Source of the DNA: Tamarix chinensis
Lineage: Eukaryota; Streptophyta; Magnoliopsida; Caryophyllales; Tamaricaceae
Direction of reading: 5' to 3'
NCBI GenBank assembly: GCA_030549775.1
Contig: CM060181.1
Span: 49,730,218-49,794,217 of the forward strand
DNA: 64,000 nucleotides
Position 1 is the stretch's first letter. Each line of letters opens with the position of its first letter. A program made the translations under genes and the position numbers. Of this stretch, positions 37,413 to 49,239 are shown in pieces. The notes below the pieces were generated by a model. It worked only from the letters and a program-made list of their open reading frames with translations, had not been told where the DNA came from and searched no databases.

Positions 37413-38140
37413 ATATGCGATGTTGTGGACTTTATTGGTTTTGTGTGTGTGAGCCTACCTATGATGCATGAAATCTGTTGGTATTTATACTGAGCTTTGT
37501 GACCATTATTATTTCTATGATTTGAGGATGATGATACTTTTAATTATACTTCAAAGAGCATATTATGGATGTTCGATTGATAAGTTTTACTTTGTTCTAA
37601 GTGAATGAATATGAATAGTTTATAGCTTGGTGGTATGTGGTTATATGAACAATCATCGTATTTCAAACCTCTTATGTATATTCAAATGTCTTGTACCATG
37701 TTATGTTGTATTAAAGGGTTCCTTTAGTAGGCTCTTGCCTATTCAATGGGTAGTGGACTTTGTAGGTCAGCTTACGAGTTCAATCGAAAGTTAGTTATTG
37801 AGAGCCTAAGACTCTCTGGTGTCTTTTTAGTATATTTGATTTCGGTTATATTTGGATCATATGTTCTCCTATTCTTTCTCTTTTGAGTTTTGCAATCATT
37901 GATGTTCCTTTTATTTAGTACAATACTTATCTTTTTGTCCTCCCTATTCTCTTTCTTGTAATCTATTAATCTAAGCGGAGTAATGATTTTAGACTTAGCA
38001 GTTAGGATGAGAAAGATAAAGAAAATTGGACTTGTACCAAGTGTGGTGGTAACATCCTTTGTTTTTATTGTTTTAACTTCCATGATTAACCTATTTAAGA
38101 TAAAATTTTCAAGTTCTAATTTTGGGAGTGTTACACCATC

Positions 38141-39802
38141 TATTTCATGACATACATCACATCAACTTCTTGAATTTATTTTTAAACTATAGATAACATT
38201 ATAGAAGCTCATAAGAATTATATTTTACATTACTCATTATATCCTTTTATTTTTTTATTTTATTTAGAGTACCATAACATATTTATCAAAGGATATATTA
38301 GTCATTTTAAGTATTTTATTTCTTCAATTTTATCATTTTTTTTTAAATTTTTACACCCACACTAAATGTGACCTATATTATGAAACAAATGGAATAACAT
38401 TTGATTATTTCCCAAGAGTATAACTATTACTCTAGAATATCAATTATTTTTCATTTCATCTAACATAAATAAATAAATTAGCTTTCAACTTCTTTTATAT
38501 GTATATATATATTTGATCAAAAAAATACTTTGTTTGGATGGCTAATTTATTAAGATCGGAAAATCCGTATCATTATTTAGGTTACAGATTTTTTTTAACT
38601 ACAAAAATTCTTTTTTAATAAGCTTGATCAAAAAAATTTCAAAAAATTATTTTAGCACATTTTGATCTTTATTTGGTTTATAAATTTCAAAACCTTGCCA
38701 TATTTTGAAAAATTTTATAAAAAAATAGATTCTAACTTATCATAGGCTAACTTCTCATAATTTCTCATTTTAAATTTATAATAAATTTTAATCTAATTTA
38801 CTAATATTATTAATATGTCTTAAATGTCATTTAATACATTTCATCTACTTAGCAACTAGTTATGTAAATAATACTAAAAAAAATAAGATAGGATTTGGTT
38901 ATCATGGATGTGCCCTCTAACCTAGGAGACCAAGTGTGGTGGATGTTGAAGATCTCTGAGAAAAGACCCTTGGCACTAGTGTTACATGTGGTTGGTATTG
39001 TATACCCAAAATTGAGCGTATACCCCTTAACGTAAGAGTCTACGTATGGTTGATGTTGGAGATCCTTGAAAAAGTGATCGGAGTTTCACTCCTACATTTA
39101 TCCCAATCTTGGATATAGATAATTGTTTAATTATATTGGATGTTTTTAGGATGTTGTAGACCCAAAATTTAGTGTATGTCCCTTACCTAGGAGATCAAGT
39201 GTCGTGGATGTTGAAAATATCTAAGAAAAGCCTATTGGCACTAGTGTGTAGTGGTGGTGGAAATTGTAGTTTTACATTAGTCCCTATCATGGATAATGAT
39301 GTTATTTAGAATTACCCTAATGGTTTGTTCTTAGAAATTGATGGATGAGTGGTTACGTGTGATTTATATATATTTTTATGTTCTATATGTTAATCATAAT
39401 CTTATGAGTTATGTTTTCTAAGCATATCTTATACCAAGTTCTTCAATAACCTCAATGTGCAACATTAGTCCTTATTATATTTTTGGTATTTTGTTTTACT
39501 AGTATTTTATTGTACTAATACTTCATTTGTGAGGTCACTATCATGATTCAAGTTTTATTTGGGTGAGCAGAGGATGATCTGTAGGGGCATGACTCTTAGT
39601 TGGAGTAAATGGAGGATGATGATGTGGGTTAATAGTAAGTAGTTCATTGGGGATCGAGGTTTATATTTTTGTTTAGTTAGATTTAAGCTAGTTGGCTTAG
39701 AATATTTTATCCACTATGTTGGGATGATTTTATTTCTTTCTAGTTATTTAAATTCTTAGCTTTGGATCTTGTATTTAGATTTTGTATATCTCTCCCTTCT
39801 AT
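38141..39802. other. AT-rich intergenic block with diverged direct repeats
   Basis: No gene recognised. At about 38908-38990, 39013-39080 and 39165-39245 there are three diverged copies of a segment containing 'cctaggaga(c/t)caagtgt' and 'gtggatgttga', two also with 'ttggcactagtg'. Possibly part of an old LTR; ends not found. Confidence 0.5.
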
Positions 39803-40258
39803 ATTATTATAACACTTCCAAAATTTACTACTAAAAAAATTTGTTTTTAAAAGTTTTATGTAAAAGCAAGTACAATAAACTTTAGAGTGTTATCGCCACA
39901 CTTAGTACTTGATTGGTTTCCTTCCACTAATCCGCTACTAAGTACTAAGGCTAAAAAACATACTTTAATTAGATTCCAAGAAGCATTTTACAAATTAGAG
40001 TAGCACAATAGTTAGGAAGGTTAAATCTCCTTCCCAGAAAAAACCCACTAATCATGATTACAAGAAACTGTTAGTAGAAAAGAAATACAAATCGTTTCAT
40101 GAAAGATACATAAATATTTCTCTATTTAAAACACGGGGTCAATAGCCCTGGATAACCTTACGCTTTCAATCCCGAGATAAATCCCAAAGGTAACATGCAG
40201 TCTAACCTCTAAAGAACATTGCCAAATGAATAGGCAACGGCCCAAGAAAGGAATCCCT

Positions 40259-40276
40259 TCAGTATTATGGTACTGA
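40259..40276 (-). promoter_or_regulatory. Conserved GTAC stem-loop (LTR 3 copy)
   Basis: On plus: TCAGTAT, tatg, GTACTGA; six Watson-Crick pairs plus one that pairs as G-U in only one transcribed orientation. Flanked by 'gagtaaccctttat' as in the copy at 60877. Confidence 0.6.
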
Positions 40277-40524
40277 GTAACCCTTTATATAAGACTAACA
40301 TGTAAGGCTCGCATACAACACATTAAATGCAATACATCGAACACATAGTCATGGGAGTGCACATACATCATCTGAAATACCATAATCACTTGAATAGCTA
40401 CACACACCCGTAAGACATATTATTTCATTCATCGTTATTGTATCCAAGCCATGAGTGTATTAATTAGCCATTAATTCTGTCTTCACACAAATGTTGAATT
40501 ATATCCACGCGAGTACGGGAATTC

Positions 40525-41110
40525 CATTATTATAGCCGGTAGATCGAAAATACACTCTAGGACAGAATGCTCCTGGCCACTATTATTTGTTAGTGAATCA
40601 GTATCCAGGGTAAAATGCTCCTATCCACTATTCTTGCTAGTGGATCGATTTGGTGCTAACTCACATATTGTTTCACTATATGTGATTAGTGTCTTCCCCA
40701 TAATCTTTTTTCATCCAAAGTTGGTTTATTTTATATCCACGTAAGTATGAGAACCCTATTATTATAGCTAAGGGATAAGAAATACACTCCAAGGTATAAT
40801 GCTTCTAGCTACTATTATTCGTTGGTGGATCGGTCTCGAGGGAAAAATGCTCTTGGCCACTATTATCGCCTGTGGATTAATCTGGCCCCGACTCACGTGG
40901 TGTTCTACTATAAGTGATTAGTATTTCCCCCATGATTTTTTTTTATCATCCAAGGTTTATTTTATTAAGTTCGGTTTGCCTATTATTATAGCTGGTAGAT
41001 CAAAAAACACTTTAGAGTAAAACACACATGGCCACTATTATTCGCCAGTGGAGCAGTCTCTAGGACAAAATGCACCTGGTCACTATTCTTGCTGGTAGAT
41101 CAGTCTGGAC
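40525..41110 (-). repeat. Three clusters of CCAC...GTGG units (LTR 3)
   Basis: Clusters at about 40525-40640, 40755-40875 and 40980-41100 each hold two or three diverged units (for example CCACTATTCTTGCTAGTGG). They are separated by 'ctc(a)cgtggtgttc'-type text that repeats between clusters, so the whole module of about 225 bp has been duplicated in tandem. Confidence 0.78.
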
Positions 41111-44100
41111 CTGACCCAATAGTCTTCCACTTTACATGATCATTGTTTTCTTTGTGTCTTATTCAATAAGTAATTTATTACTAGATATGCATGCCCCACT
41201 GGACTTCCCATTCTCACCCTTTCACCCCCTTAACTTCCTAAATAACCCTATCCTATAAATTAGGACCTCTATACTCCTTAGGACTCTAAGACTTCTTTCT
41301 CATATTTCCCCTACTCACCATGAAATCTCAAAATCCCCGCAAATGTGGGTTAAGTCCCACTTCCCATTTCTCCACATAAGCTCACCATCACCTATTAGGG
41401 TTCCCCATTAGAAACCCTACTTTAGCCTATATGACCCTAACCACTCTTTATCATACATGACCCATGCTCCCATTTGATTCCAACACCATCACTCTGCTCA
41501 ACCCACATCCAAACATCACAACCCTACTCCCCATCTTCCACATTTGATAAGGAAACCCTAGTTGGCCACCCCAAAACCCTAATACCAATCCTTCCTTTTA
41601 CACCATCCCTTCGCGCACACTCCACCCTCTTCACCACTTGACTCACCCCCTTCATAAGAAACCCTCCTAATATCAACCCTAACTCCAATCAATCACCATC
41701 AACCCTTTCCCGTACTCCCCTACTTAGGATTTTTCCCCCAAAAAACTCTAGTTAAGTCCTCATGCATACTTCTACCAACCCACGCACTATCTTTTACCCA
41801 AGGACTCCCATCACCCAAATTACTCTTCCTTCACTATGCTTAAACCTTAAACCAACTTTTCCTACGTAAACTTTACTTCCATGCAAAAACTAACCACCCT
41901 ACGCAAGCCTTACAATTCCCATGCAAGATTTACTCCATCCCTTCATTTTATTATTATTATCCCTTTATTTTGTCACCCATAGTCCATAAAGTACTTAGGC
42001 TTTTCCCACTTTTCATATTCACTCCACCCTCTTTATTTCTTTTAGATCTCCACAACTTCACCATACCACCTAAGGCCTCCTAGCATGCATGTCATATTAT
42101 AACAACTATACATAAGAGTATGATATAAATAACAAGCCATACACTCATATCACACATATCATAAATCATACACACTTACCTTAGCTCCATGCAAATTAAG
42201 CTGCACTACACACATTTTTAGTCCACACTTACATATAATGCATAACACATGTCGAAACACTCATGAGCACACACATCATACAAACTAAGCCTTAATCATA
42301 TCCTTACTTTCCCATATAGTCATCCTTTAACGCTTAACATGTACATTTACTAGTATCATAACCCTTACAACTTTGAAATTACCAAAGTACCCTTATTCCA
42401 TATATCACCACCACTTATACGCAAACATGAAACAATAGCACCACCAAACCTTATCTCCACACATAATCACCCTTTAACACTTAGCATGCACATTTATTAG
42501 TACCTTCACCTTTACACTTTTAAAATTACCAAAATACCCCTATTCCATATATTTCACCATTTATACCCCAAAAATGTATTGTTAACGCCTCAACACCCCT
42601 ATTTCCATACATAGCACCCATCTACCATTTATCATGCATGCCTATTGAGTTTACTTCCATTACATATGCCAAATTACTAAAATGTCCTTAGGCCATAAAA
42701 TACTAATATTCATACCCAACCATGTACTACCAACACCACAAAACCCTTATTGTTATTCCTGGAGCCACTTATTCGTTAACCATAAAATTTATTGTAATTT
42801 TCGTTGACATACCATAAAATTTACCAAAATACCCCCTAGACCTTAAAATATTAATACTTCCACTATCATATACATTTATAACCCATTAAACCCCTATCTC
42901 TACTCTTAATAACATTCCTAACTCATTAGGCACCCCATTTAGGTTTAAACATCCGAAAGTGTCCGAAAGACCAAATTGCCCCTAGGGCTCCTATTACTTT
43001 TTTATTTATTATTATTATAGGTGTCCACACTCTCTTAGCCTATAATGTATATGCACCTAACACTTATCATTAACATCATTCCCATTTTTTTAGTCACCTT
43101 TTTCACACATATCACACCATATATAAGGCAGCATAATAATCATAGAATTGGAAAGTAACACCACATTTTTACATAAATCACTTACCAAAAATTCTAATGT
43201 GATAGTATTCAATAATCCACACATTTTAGTGAGTATAACAGTTACCTTGTTCTCAACCAAACCAACATTAACCAGTATCCTCGGTTTATGATGCTTAAGC
43301 TCCGATTAGTAGAAATTGTACCTAAAAATAATATCACACGTAACATGTTAATACTAGATAAATAAAAGAAAAATTTTTATTAAATACAACATTAAATAAT
43401 GGTCTTATACCTTAATATGCATTAAATATATACCAAAATATATGGCATATCTCACCCTACCATGTAGTGTGAGCCATGCATTTTGGACGAAGGGGGGAAT
43501 AAGGAGGGAGGGGAGGCTCGGGTAAAGGGGTTGAGGGAGGATGCGGCTAGGTGTTGGGGGTGTGGTGCAGGTGACTCACAGGCAGTGATAGTGGTGGTGT
43601 GGGCTTTAGGAAGGGAGGTGCAGAGTAAGGGGGAGAGGAAGAAAGGATAAGGAAAGGAATAATAGAAGGGGGCGACTGGTGTAGGGGGTTTGGGGTGGTT
43701 GTAGGTGTGAGGCAAGGTGTAGGGGGTGGTTGCAGGTTGGAGTATGGTGGCTCAGAGGTAGTGAAGATGGCAGCAGTGACCATAGGAAGAGGGTGCAACG
43801 AAACAAGGGAGAAGAGGAAGGAAGAAGAGAAGGGAAGGGGAGAGGGGAAGACGGCTAGGGTCAGGTGGAGGAGAGGATGTTGGGGTGGTGCTTGGAGGCT
43901 GAAGGGAGGCTAAAGTGGTAACGGAAGGGAGGATAAGAGGGAGGATAAGGTGGCGGTGTAGGGGATCAAATGGGGGAGGGAGGAAAAGGGAGGGTAGGCT
44001 GCAAGGTGGTTGATGTCGGTGGCTCAAGGCAGTGTAGGGTGTAGGAGGAGGGTGGTGTGGTGGTTGGTTTGGCAGTGGAGGTGGCAGAGGGGTGTTGTGG

Positions 44101-44243
44101 GTTTACCGAAGGAAAAATAGGGAAAAATATGGGAAGAAAGGAAGAGAGGGTCGGCTAGGAGAGTGAAGCTTGAAGGGGAAGTGAGGCAGAGAGGAGGGAA
44201 AGAAGAAGAAGAAAAACAAGAGAAGAGAGGGAGGGGAGAGGGA

Positions 44244-44496
44244 GTGGGGTAGGTGGAGCCAGAGGGGGGGACACGGTTATTATCACCTGCCAGGTATAGT
44301 AGGGTGACATAGGCAAAATATGGGGGGCAGGTCTGTGGAGGTAGGAAGGGATCAGGGGTTGGCCCAAAATGGAAATAAGGATGACAGGGGGAGGATGTGG
44401 TGCAGGCGTGGTCAGTGGTGGAATAGGTAGGGTGCATGACACAAGGGAAAATGCATGCAAGGGAGGTTAAGGGGTGTTTGGCTTGGGAGGGGTTGC
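44244..44496. repeat. Left copy of a 254-bp direct duplication
   Basis: Begins GTGGGGTAGGTGGAGCC and ends GGAGGGGTTGC. It matches 51031-51284 with one single-base indel (run of A) and one G/A change. Both copies belong to the interrupted solo LTR 3. Confidence 0.95.
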
Positions 44497-44509
44497 TGTA
44501 ACCATAAGT

Positions 44510-44521
44510 TGGTATCAGAGC
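44510..44521 (+). promoter_or_regulatory. Primer-binding site, initiator-tRNA-Met type (element A)
   Basis: TGGTATCAGAGC, the complement of the plant tRNA-iMet 3' end, 13 bp after the remnant LTR start. Confidence 0.9.
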
Positions 44522-45899
44522 TTTTGGTTTTGAGAATTGGATTTCGGTTTGAGATTTGGTTCTCACGATCCTAATTGTTTACATTTTGTATTTTAACTTC
44601 TTTCAAGTGATTTTTCTTTTGATCCGGACTAGCTTGTGAGGATAGTGAGATCGGGTAGTGTAAGTGGCCTTGTGATTTGTTGATGTAAGTATGTCTTCAT
44701 TTATGATCATTTGTTGTTTTACGTACCTGATTTTTGTTGAATCTGCATCTTATATGTTGCGATTATTATGGTTTTGGTAATTAGTTTGCTCTTAAGGGGG
44801 TAGTGACCCCACTAGGTTAACCCTAGTCTTGCAGGTTTAGCGGATTAAAAACCTTAAGGTATACATTACCGAATATAGGGTGATGTGACATAAATAATAA
44901 TCTATTTTGGTTGAGTAATTTCACTTTTTGGAGTTGTAAGAAATTTAGGTTGGAACCCTAATAGTGATGTTTAAGTAGATGTATCATTTCAATTGGGAGA
45001 AATCTAGAATTGTGATAATGTTAAGGTTGAGGTTTGGAAAGGATATCCTTTGACTTAGGTATGTGCGGTTGATGTGTAAGAGGGCATTTTATGAATCGTT
45101 GAGCCAAGTGTTAGCCTTGTTTTCTTGAACGATGTTATAAAGATAATTCAGTGTATAAAGTTTCATGTGCATATTATGCGTTAGTGGTGTCAGTAGAGTT
45201 GTGCAATCTTCAGAGTTTTCGTTCCATGAATCTATTTGAACTTCATGTTAAACTTTTGTTATTCCTTTGTAAGACCTTGTTTTAAAGAATAATATTTTTG
45301 TAAATTGTTTGACTTTAAGTCTATAATTCTTCTGTATTTGAATTCCGTTGTATTTGATCTACTAAATATCAGTTTTCCTTCTTTTATTTTACTTCCTATG
45401 CCTTGTTTCGACTCAACCTTGTTTGGTTCGGTTTCGTAAACGTCGTTTTACCTTCCTTCGGATTTACTCTTAACTTATTTATTTCGGTCAATGTTTTATT
45501 CAATCGTTTTGTCAAGTTTCCGCTACCTAGGTTTTCCTGAACTTCGGGGACGAAATTTCTTTTAAGGGGGTACTGATGTAATACCCCGTATTTTTTTAAA
45601 ATCCAGATTTATTAAGTTTAATGATTTGATGTACACAATTGATTATTTTAATTTTGATTTGTCCTATGGATTGACAACAACCCTTAGTTCGTCTCTAAGG
45701 GGGTAGTTTTTTTTTTTTGTATATAAGTGTTGTTTTTATATGGTGTCCCTATTTTCGTGGATTTAAATTTTCTTTAGTGAGTTTATTCCTAAGGGGGTAG
45801 TTTATATATTTATTAGTGTTAGTTTGGTTTTCTAGCCACTTAGAGCATTTTCGACCCTAACCCTAGACGCTTCCAGAGACTTCGGGGACGAAGTCTGTT

Positions 45900-45915
45900 T
45901 TTAAGGGGGTAGTGA
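45900..45915 (+). promoter_or_regulatory. Polypurine tract of element A, with extra copies upstream
   Basis: AAGGGGGTAGTGA immediately precedes the 3' LTR. Related TAAGGGGGTA strings occur at about 44795, 45562, 45697 and 45792, so the tract is repeated four more times in this internal region. Confidence 0.75.
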
Positions 45916-46503
45916 TGAAATACCCCAAAAATTTCTAATTTGTAAATTATATTTAAAATAGGTTTTATTAGAAAATTATTTAAATGAATTACTTTTATTA
46001 AAATAAAAGGGGTATTTAATTAAGAAAATTCAAGAAGAGATTTATAAGTATTTTAATTAGGAGGAATTTGGGTATTTTAGCTAATTAAGCATTTTATTTA
46101 AAGAAAAAGTTAATTAAATAAATTATTTTATTTAAAATAAGAAGGAGAAAATAGTTTCAAATTTTTAATATTTTTATAAGTAATTTAATTGGAGAAAAAT
46201 TAAGGTATTTGCTAATTAAAAAGGAATTTATGAAAAATCCCTCAAAAATCCTAATTTAGCCAAAAAAAAATGAATTTAAATATTATTTTGTATACATCAA
46301 ATATTTTAAATAATTTAAATAGCCCATATTATTATTTTTCCTTTCTCCCTTCTTCTTTTTCCTTTTCTTCTCTCTTTCTCTTTCTTCTTTTCTTTTCCTT
46401 CTTCCCCCCCCCCTCTTCTCGCCCGTTGGGCCAGCCCTCGGCCCTTTCTCCCTTTCCTTTCCTCCTTCCCGCGGCCCAGTGCCATTCGGCCCGCCCTCGC
46501 ACA

Positions 46504-46631
46504 GTGAAACGCAGCGTTTCACCCCTCTTTTCGCTGAAACGCTGCGCGCCGAATAAAGGAAGTAGCCGTTGCTGCCAGCTATTCTCGACGCCGCGTTTTG
46601 CCCATGAATTACCCAAAACGCCGCGTTTTGG
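46504..46631. repeat. Palindromes built on AAACGC/GCGTTT
   Basis: GTGAAACGCAGCGTTTCAC (46504-46522) and CCAAAACGCCGCGTTTTGG (46613-46631) are perfect 9-1-9 inverted repeats. Partial copies lie between them (GCTGAAACGCTGCGC, GCCGCGTTTTGCCC). Confidence 0.9.
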
Positions 46632-46995
46632 TAGAATCTTTCGACCGTCGCCGAACCGGCCGGTCTTCCCCTTCTTTTCTTTTCTCCCGGACCGCCGGTC
46701 CGGCCACCCTCTTCTTCCTCCTCGCGTGCCCGACCTGCCACAACGCCGCCACCTGCACGCCACCTGCATGCCGCCTGCACGCCGCCTCCCCTTTTTTGCC
46801 CTGCCGGCCACCCTCCCTCGACCAGCCGACACCCCCAGCACCCCTAGGCTGCCGCACCCTTTTCCCCTTCTTTCCCCGACCAGCCTGCAAGTCTGCCATG
46901 GCAGACCTGCGTCGGTCGCCACCACCGGCCGGCGTGCCCTGAGTCGCCGCCTGACCGTCCTCCCTTGTTTCCCCCTCAATCCTCCCAAATCCCGG

Positions 46996-47007
46996 CCTAT
47001 AAATACC
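46996..47007 (+). promoter_or_regulatory. TATA box, probable LTR promoter
   Basis: CCTATAAATACCC is a textbook plant TATA context, in a GC-rich stretch of the 3' LTR. It would start transcription near 47030, giving a long R/U5-side leader. Inferred from position and motif only. Confidence 0.55.
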
Positions 47008-47539
47008 CATGAACCCCCCGGCGTTGGCCACACACAAACCACCCAACCCAGCAATTCTTCCTTGCGCCGCCTCCTCTTCAAATCACCGCCCCGTCGCCGC
47101 CGCCCATCTCCGCCGCCCGAACCACCCCCGAAACTCCTCCCTGCAACGCCATCCACCCAACCAGACCTCCCTCGCCCCTCTGGTTGCTCTGCACGCGCCT
47201 CCCCAGGCGTGCAAAGCACCCTTCCCGACCAACCGCACCTCCAGACCCAGCCACCCTTCTCGCCGCCGCCCACCACCGCGCCGCCACTTCTAGCACCCCC
47301 TCTACCTCCCAAAACCACCCGGAGAGCTTCCCCGACCTCCTAGACCACCTTTTCCCCTGCCCCCCTCTCCTCTTCCTTCCTTTTTCCTTCCACCTCTCCT
47401 CCACCCTCTTCTCCCCCAGCGCCGCCGCCGTGCGCCGGGCACCACCACCTGAGCCACCAACACCCTAGGTAGTTCTCTAAACTCCCCAACCCCTAAACCT
47501 TTATTATATAAGTGCTAATTATTTTAGTAGCAAAAATTA

Positions 47540-47674
47540 ATATTAATTTTACTATTATTATTATTATTATTATTATCACTATTAATATTATTACTAGAAT
47601 TATTAATATTACCATTATTATTATCACCATTATCATTATTATTATGACTATTGGTATTATTATTACTATTGTTA

Positions 47675-47708
<34 letters not shown>

Positions 47709-47709
47709 G

Positions 47710-47745
<36 letters not shown>

Positions 47746-47850
47746 TACTACTATTATTATTAATATTACTATTATTACTATCATTATTATTATTAATATT
47801 ATTATTATTAATATTATTATTATTCACTATTATCATTATTATTAGTAACA
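47540..47850. repeat. ATT-type trinucleotide arrays in element A LTR
   Basis: Long ATT runs with ATC and ACT variants. Poly-Ile, poly-Tyr and poly-Asn ORFs over it are artefacts. Confidence 0.92.
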
Positions 47851-49239
47851 TTGAACTACTACCGTTAAACAATAAGTGTTATTAAAATTACTTTAAATTA
47901 TTGTAACTACTTTTATTAGTAGTAGCTTGATTAACTACTTTGAGAATATTAACCATACTTCACTTATAAAAGTAACATTACTAGTCTTCGCCCTAATGGT
48001 AAGGTAAAGAGTAGGGGTAAGATAGAAAAGAATAGTGTTTCGGTCGGAGGAAAAGTAACCTCAAATTTCCCTCTTATAGGCGAGTCAAGTTGACACTCGG
48101 AGGAGGCGTAGGAGCGTGCTCCAAGACCGGTGTCGTGTTAGGTAAGGACGAGGCTAAGGCCAACTGTGTGTACTGTATGTTTTACCTGCCTTGTATGCCG
48201 TATGCGGTTGTGTGCTCTAATTTATATTTTATCTGTACATTTATGTTAGCACAACTTGGACCCGAGGTATGTTTCCGTACTCTGGCTTATATGTACTAAT
48301 ATGGCATGATACAAGGATGATATGGTGTGATGTGACATGCATGCTAGGTGTTTGATGGGGAGTTGTGGGGTGGGGGCTTGGAAAGAGAAAAATAAGCAAA
48401 TAGGAAAACCAAAGGGAAATACGTTGGCTAACGCAGGTAAAAATGACCTAGGCAAGTTATGATTAATGAATGGATGGGAAAAGGGGGGAATTAAATAAAT
48501 AGGAGAGTAGAAGAAAGTAAAGTTGCTTGGGAAACACTAGGGTTTGCATGGGAATGATAGAGTTGGCATGGTGGAAGTGTTAGGGTTTGCATGGGGTGGT
48601 TAAGGTCCGCATGGGGGCAAACCTTACGTATGGAAGGTCACTTTGGGGCGTAGGGAAGGTAATGGAAAGTTGTTTGGGAGTATTGGAGGCTCGAAGTGAA
48701 AAATAGTACGTGGGATAAAATAAGGGTACATAGGGACCGACTAGGGTTTGGGATGGAAACCCTAATTTGAGGAGGTGGAAAAGAAAAGGAAAATAATAAG
48801 AATTTATGGGGAAGAGTGAAGTATGTGGGGGAGTTGAGTCGAGGGTCATGATTTGGGTTTCCGATGCGAGAAGTATGTTAAATACAAAGGGTGTTAGTGG
48901 CTTAATATAAGCGTAGGAGACAGCTCGGTAACCTAAACCGAGTGAGGATATAGATAAGATTGGATGTGTGACCTGTGTCCTATGTGCTGTGGATGCCTTA
49001 TATGAATGATGTGTTGTATTCTAAATGTCGTTATCTTACTTGTTTTGTGGGTAATGTGGCTTGGAAACAAGACGTGTACTTATGTTTTTATTAACATGTG
49101 ATAGTACGATTATGTCGTCAGTTTTGACGTGATGTGTTGAGAACTCTGGCCATGCATGACAAAGATATGTCCTCGAAATAAGATACATTAAAACACTAAC
49201 GACTTACAGCGAAAGATGTTTAGCCGAACCCAGACCGGT

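Larger units (their letters stand above)
30713..38135 (+). mobile_element. Solo LTR 4 (outer), large-LTR family, split by solo LTR 2
   Basis: Exact 5-bp direct repeats CCATC flank it (30708-30712, 38136-38140). The start TGTACTACTACGAAC is a decayed version of the family start, and the end TTTTGGGAGTGTTACA is close to consensus. About 100 bp before the end is 'cttgtaccaagtgtggtggtaac', the conserved near-3' block. The pyrimidine-rich tract at 31000-32000 sits in the usual place. Removing solo LTR 2 and one TSD copy leaves about 3.67 kb. No internal region remains. ORFs across 30998-32073 are low-complexity artefacts. Confidence 0.82.
44497..45915 (+). mobile_element. Internal region of a non-autonomous chromovirus-like element (element A)
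   Basis: TGTAACCATAAGT precedes a perfect primer-binding site TGGTATCAGAGC (44510-44521). The 1.4 kb that follows has no gag-pol ORF. It ends with CTTCGGGGACGAA (45872-45900), a string typical of the 3' end of Tekay/Del-type polyprotein genes, then TTTTTAAGGGGGTAGTGA and the 3' LTR. A near-duplicate of this end, GAACTTCGGGGACGAAAT with TTTTAAGGGGGTACTGATG, lies at 45540-45577 and is followed by TGTAATACCCCG. The 5' LTR is essentially missing: only about 8 bp resembling LTR ends remains. It must depend on another element for proteins. Confidence 0.8.

Noticed and set aside
43452..44566. ORFs of 83-180 codons rich in Pro, Ser and Thr
   Set aside because: Same LTR tract in solo LTR 3; part of the frames lies in the 254-bp duplication and recurs at 50829-51248.
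46270..47343. A 357-codon open frame on the plus strand and a 328-codon frame on the minus strand
   Set aside because: They cover the same GC- and pyrimidine-rich LTR tract. The products are Pro/Arg/Ser or Gly/Arg-rich without domains, open on both strands, and equivalent tracts in sister LTRs have different, broken frames.
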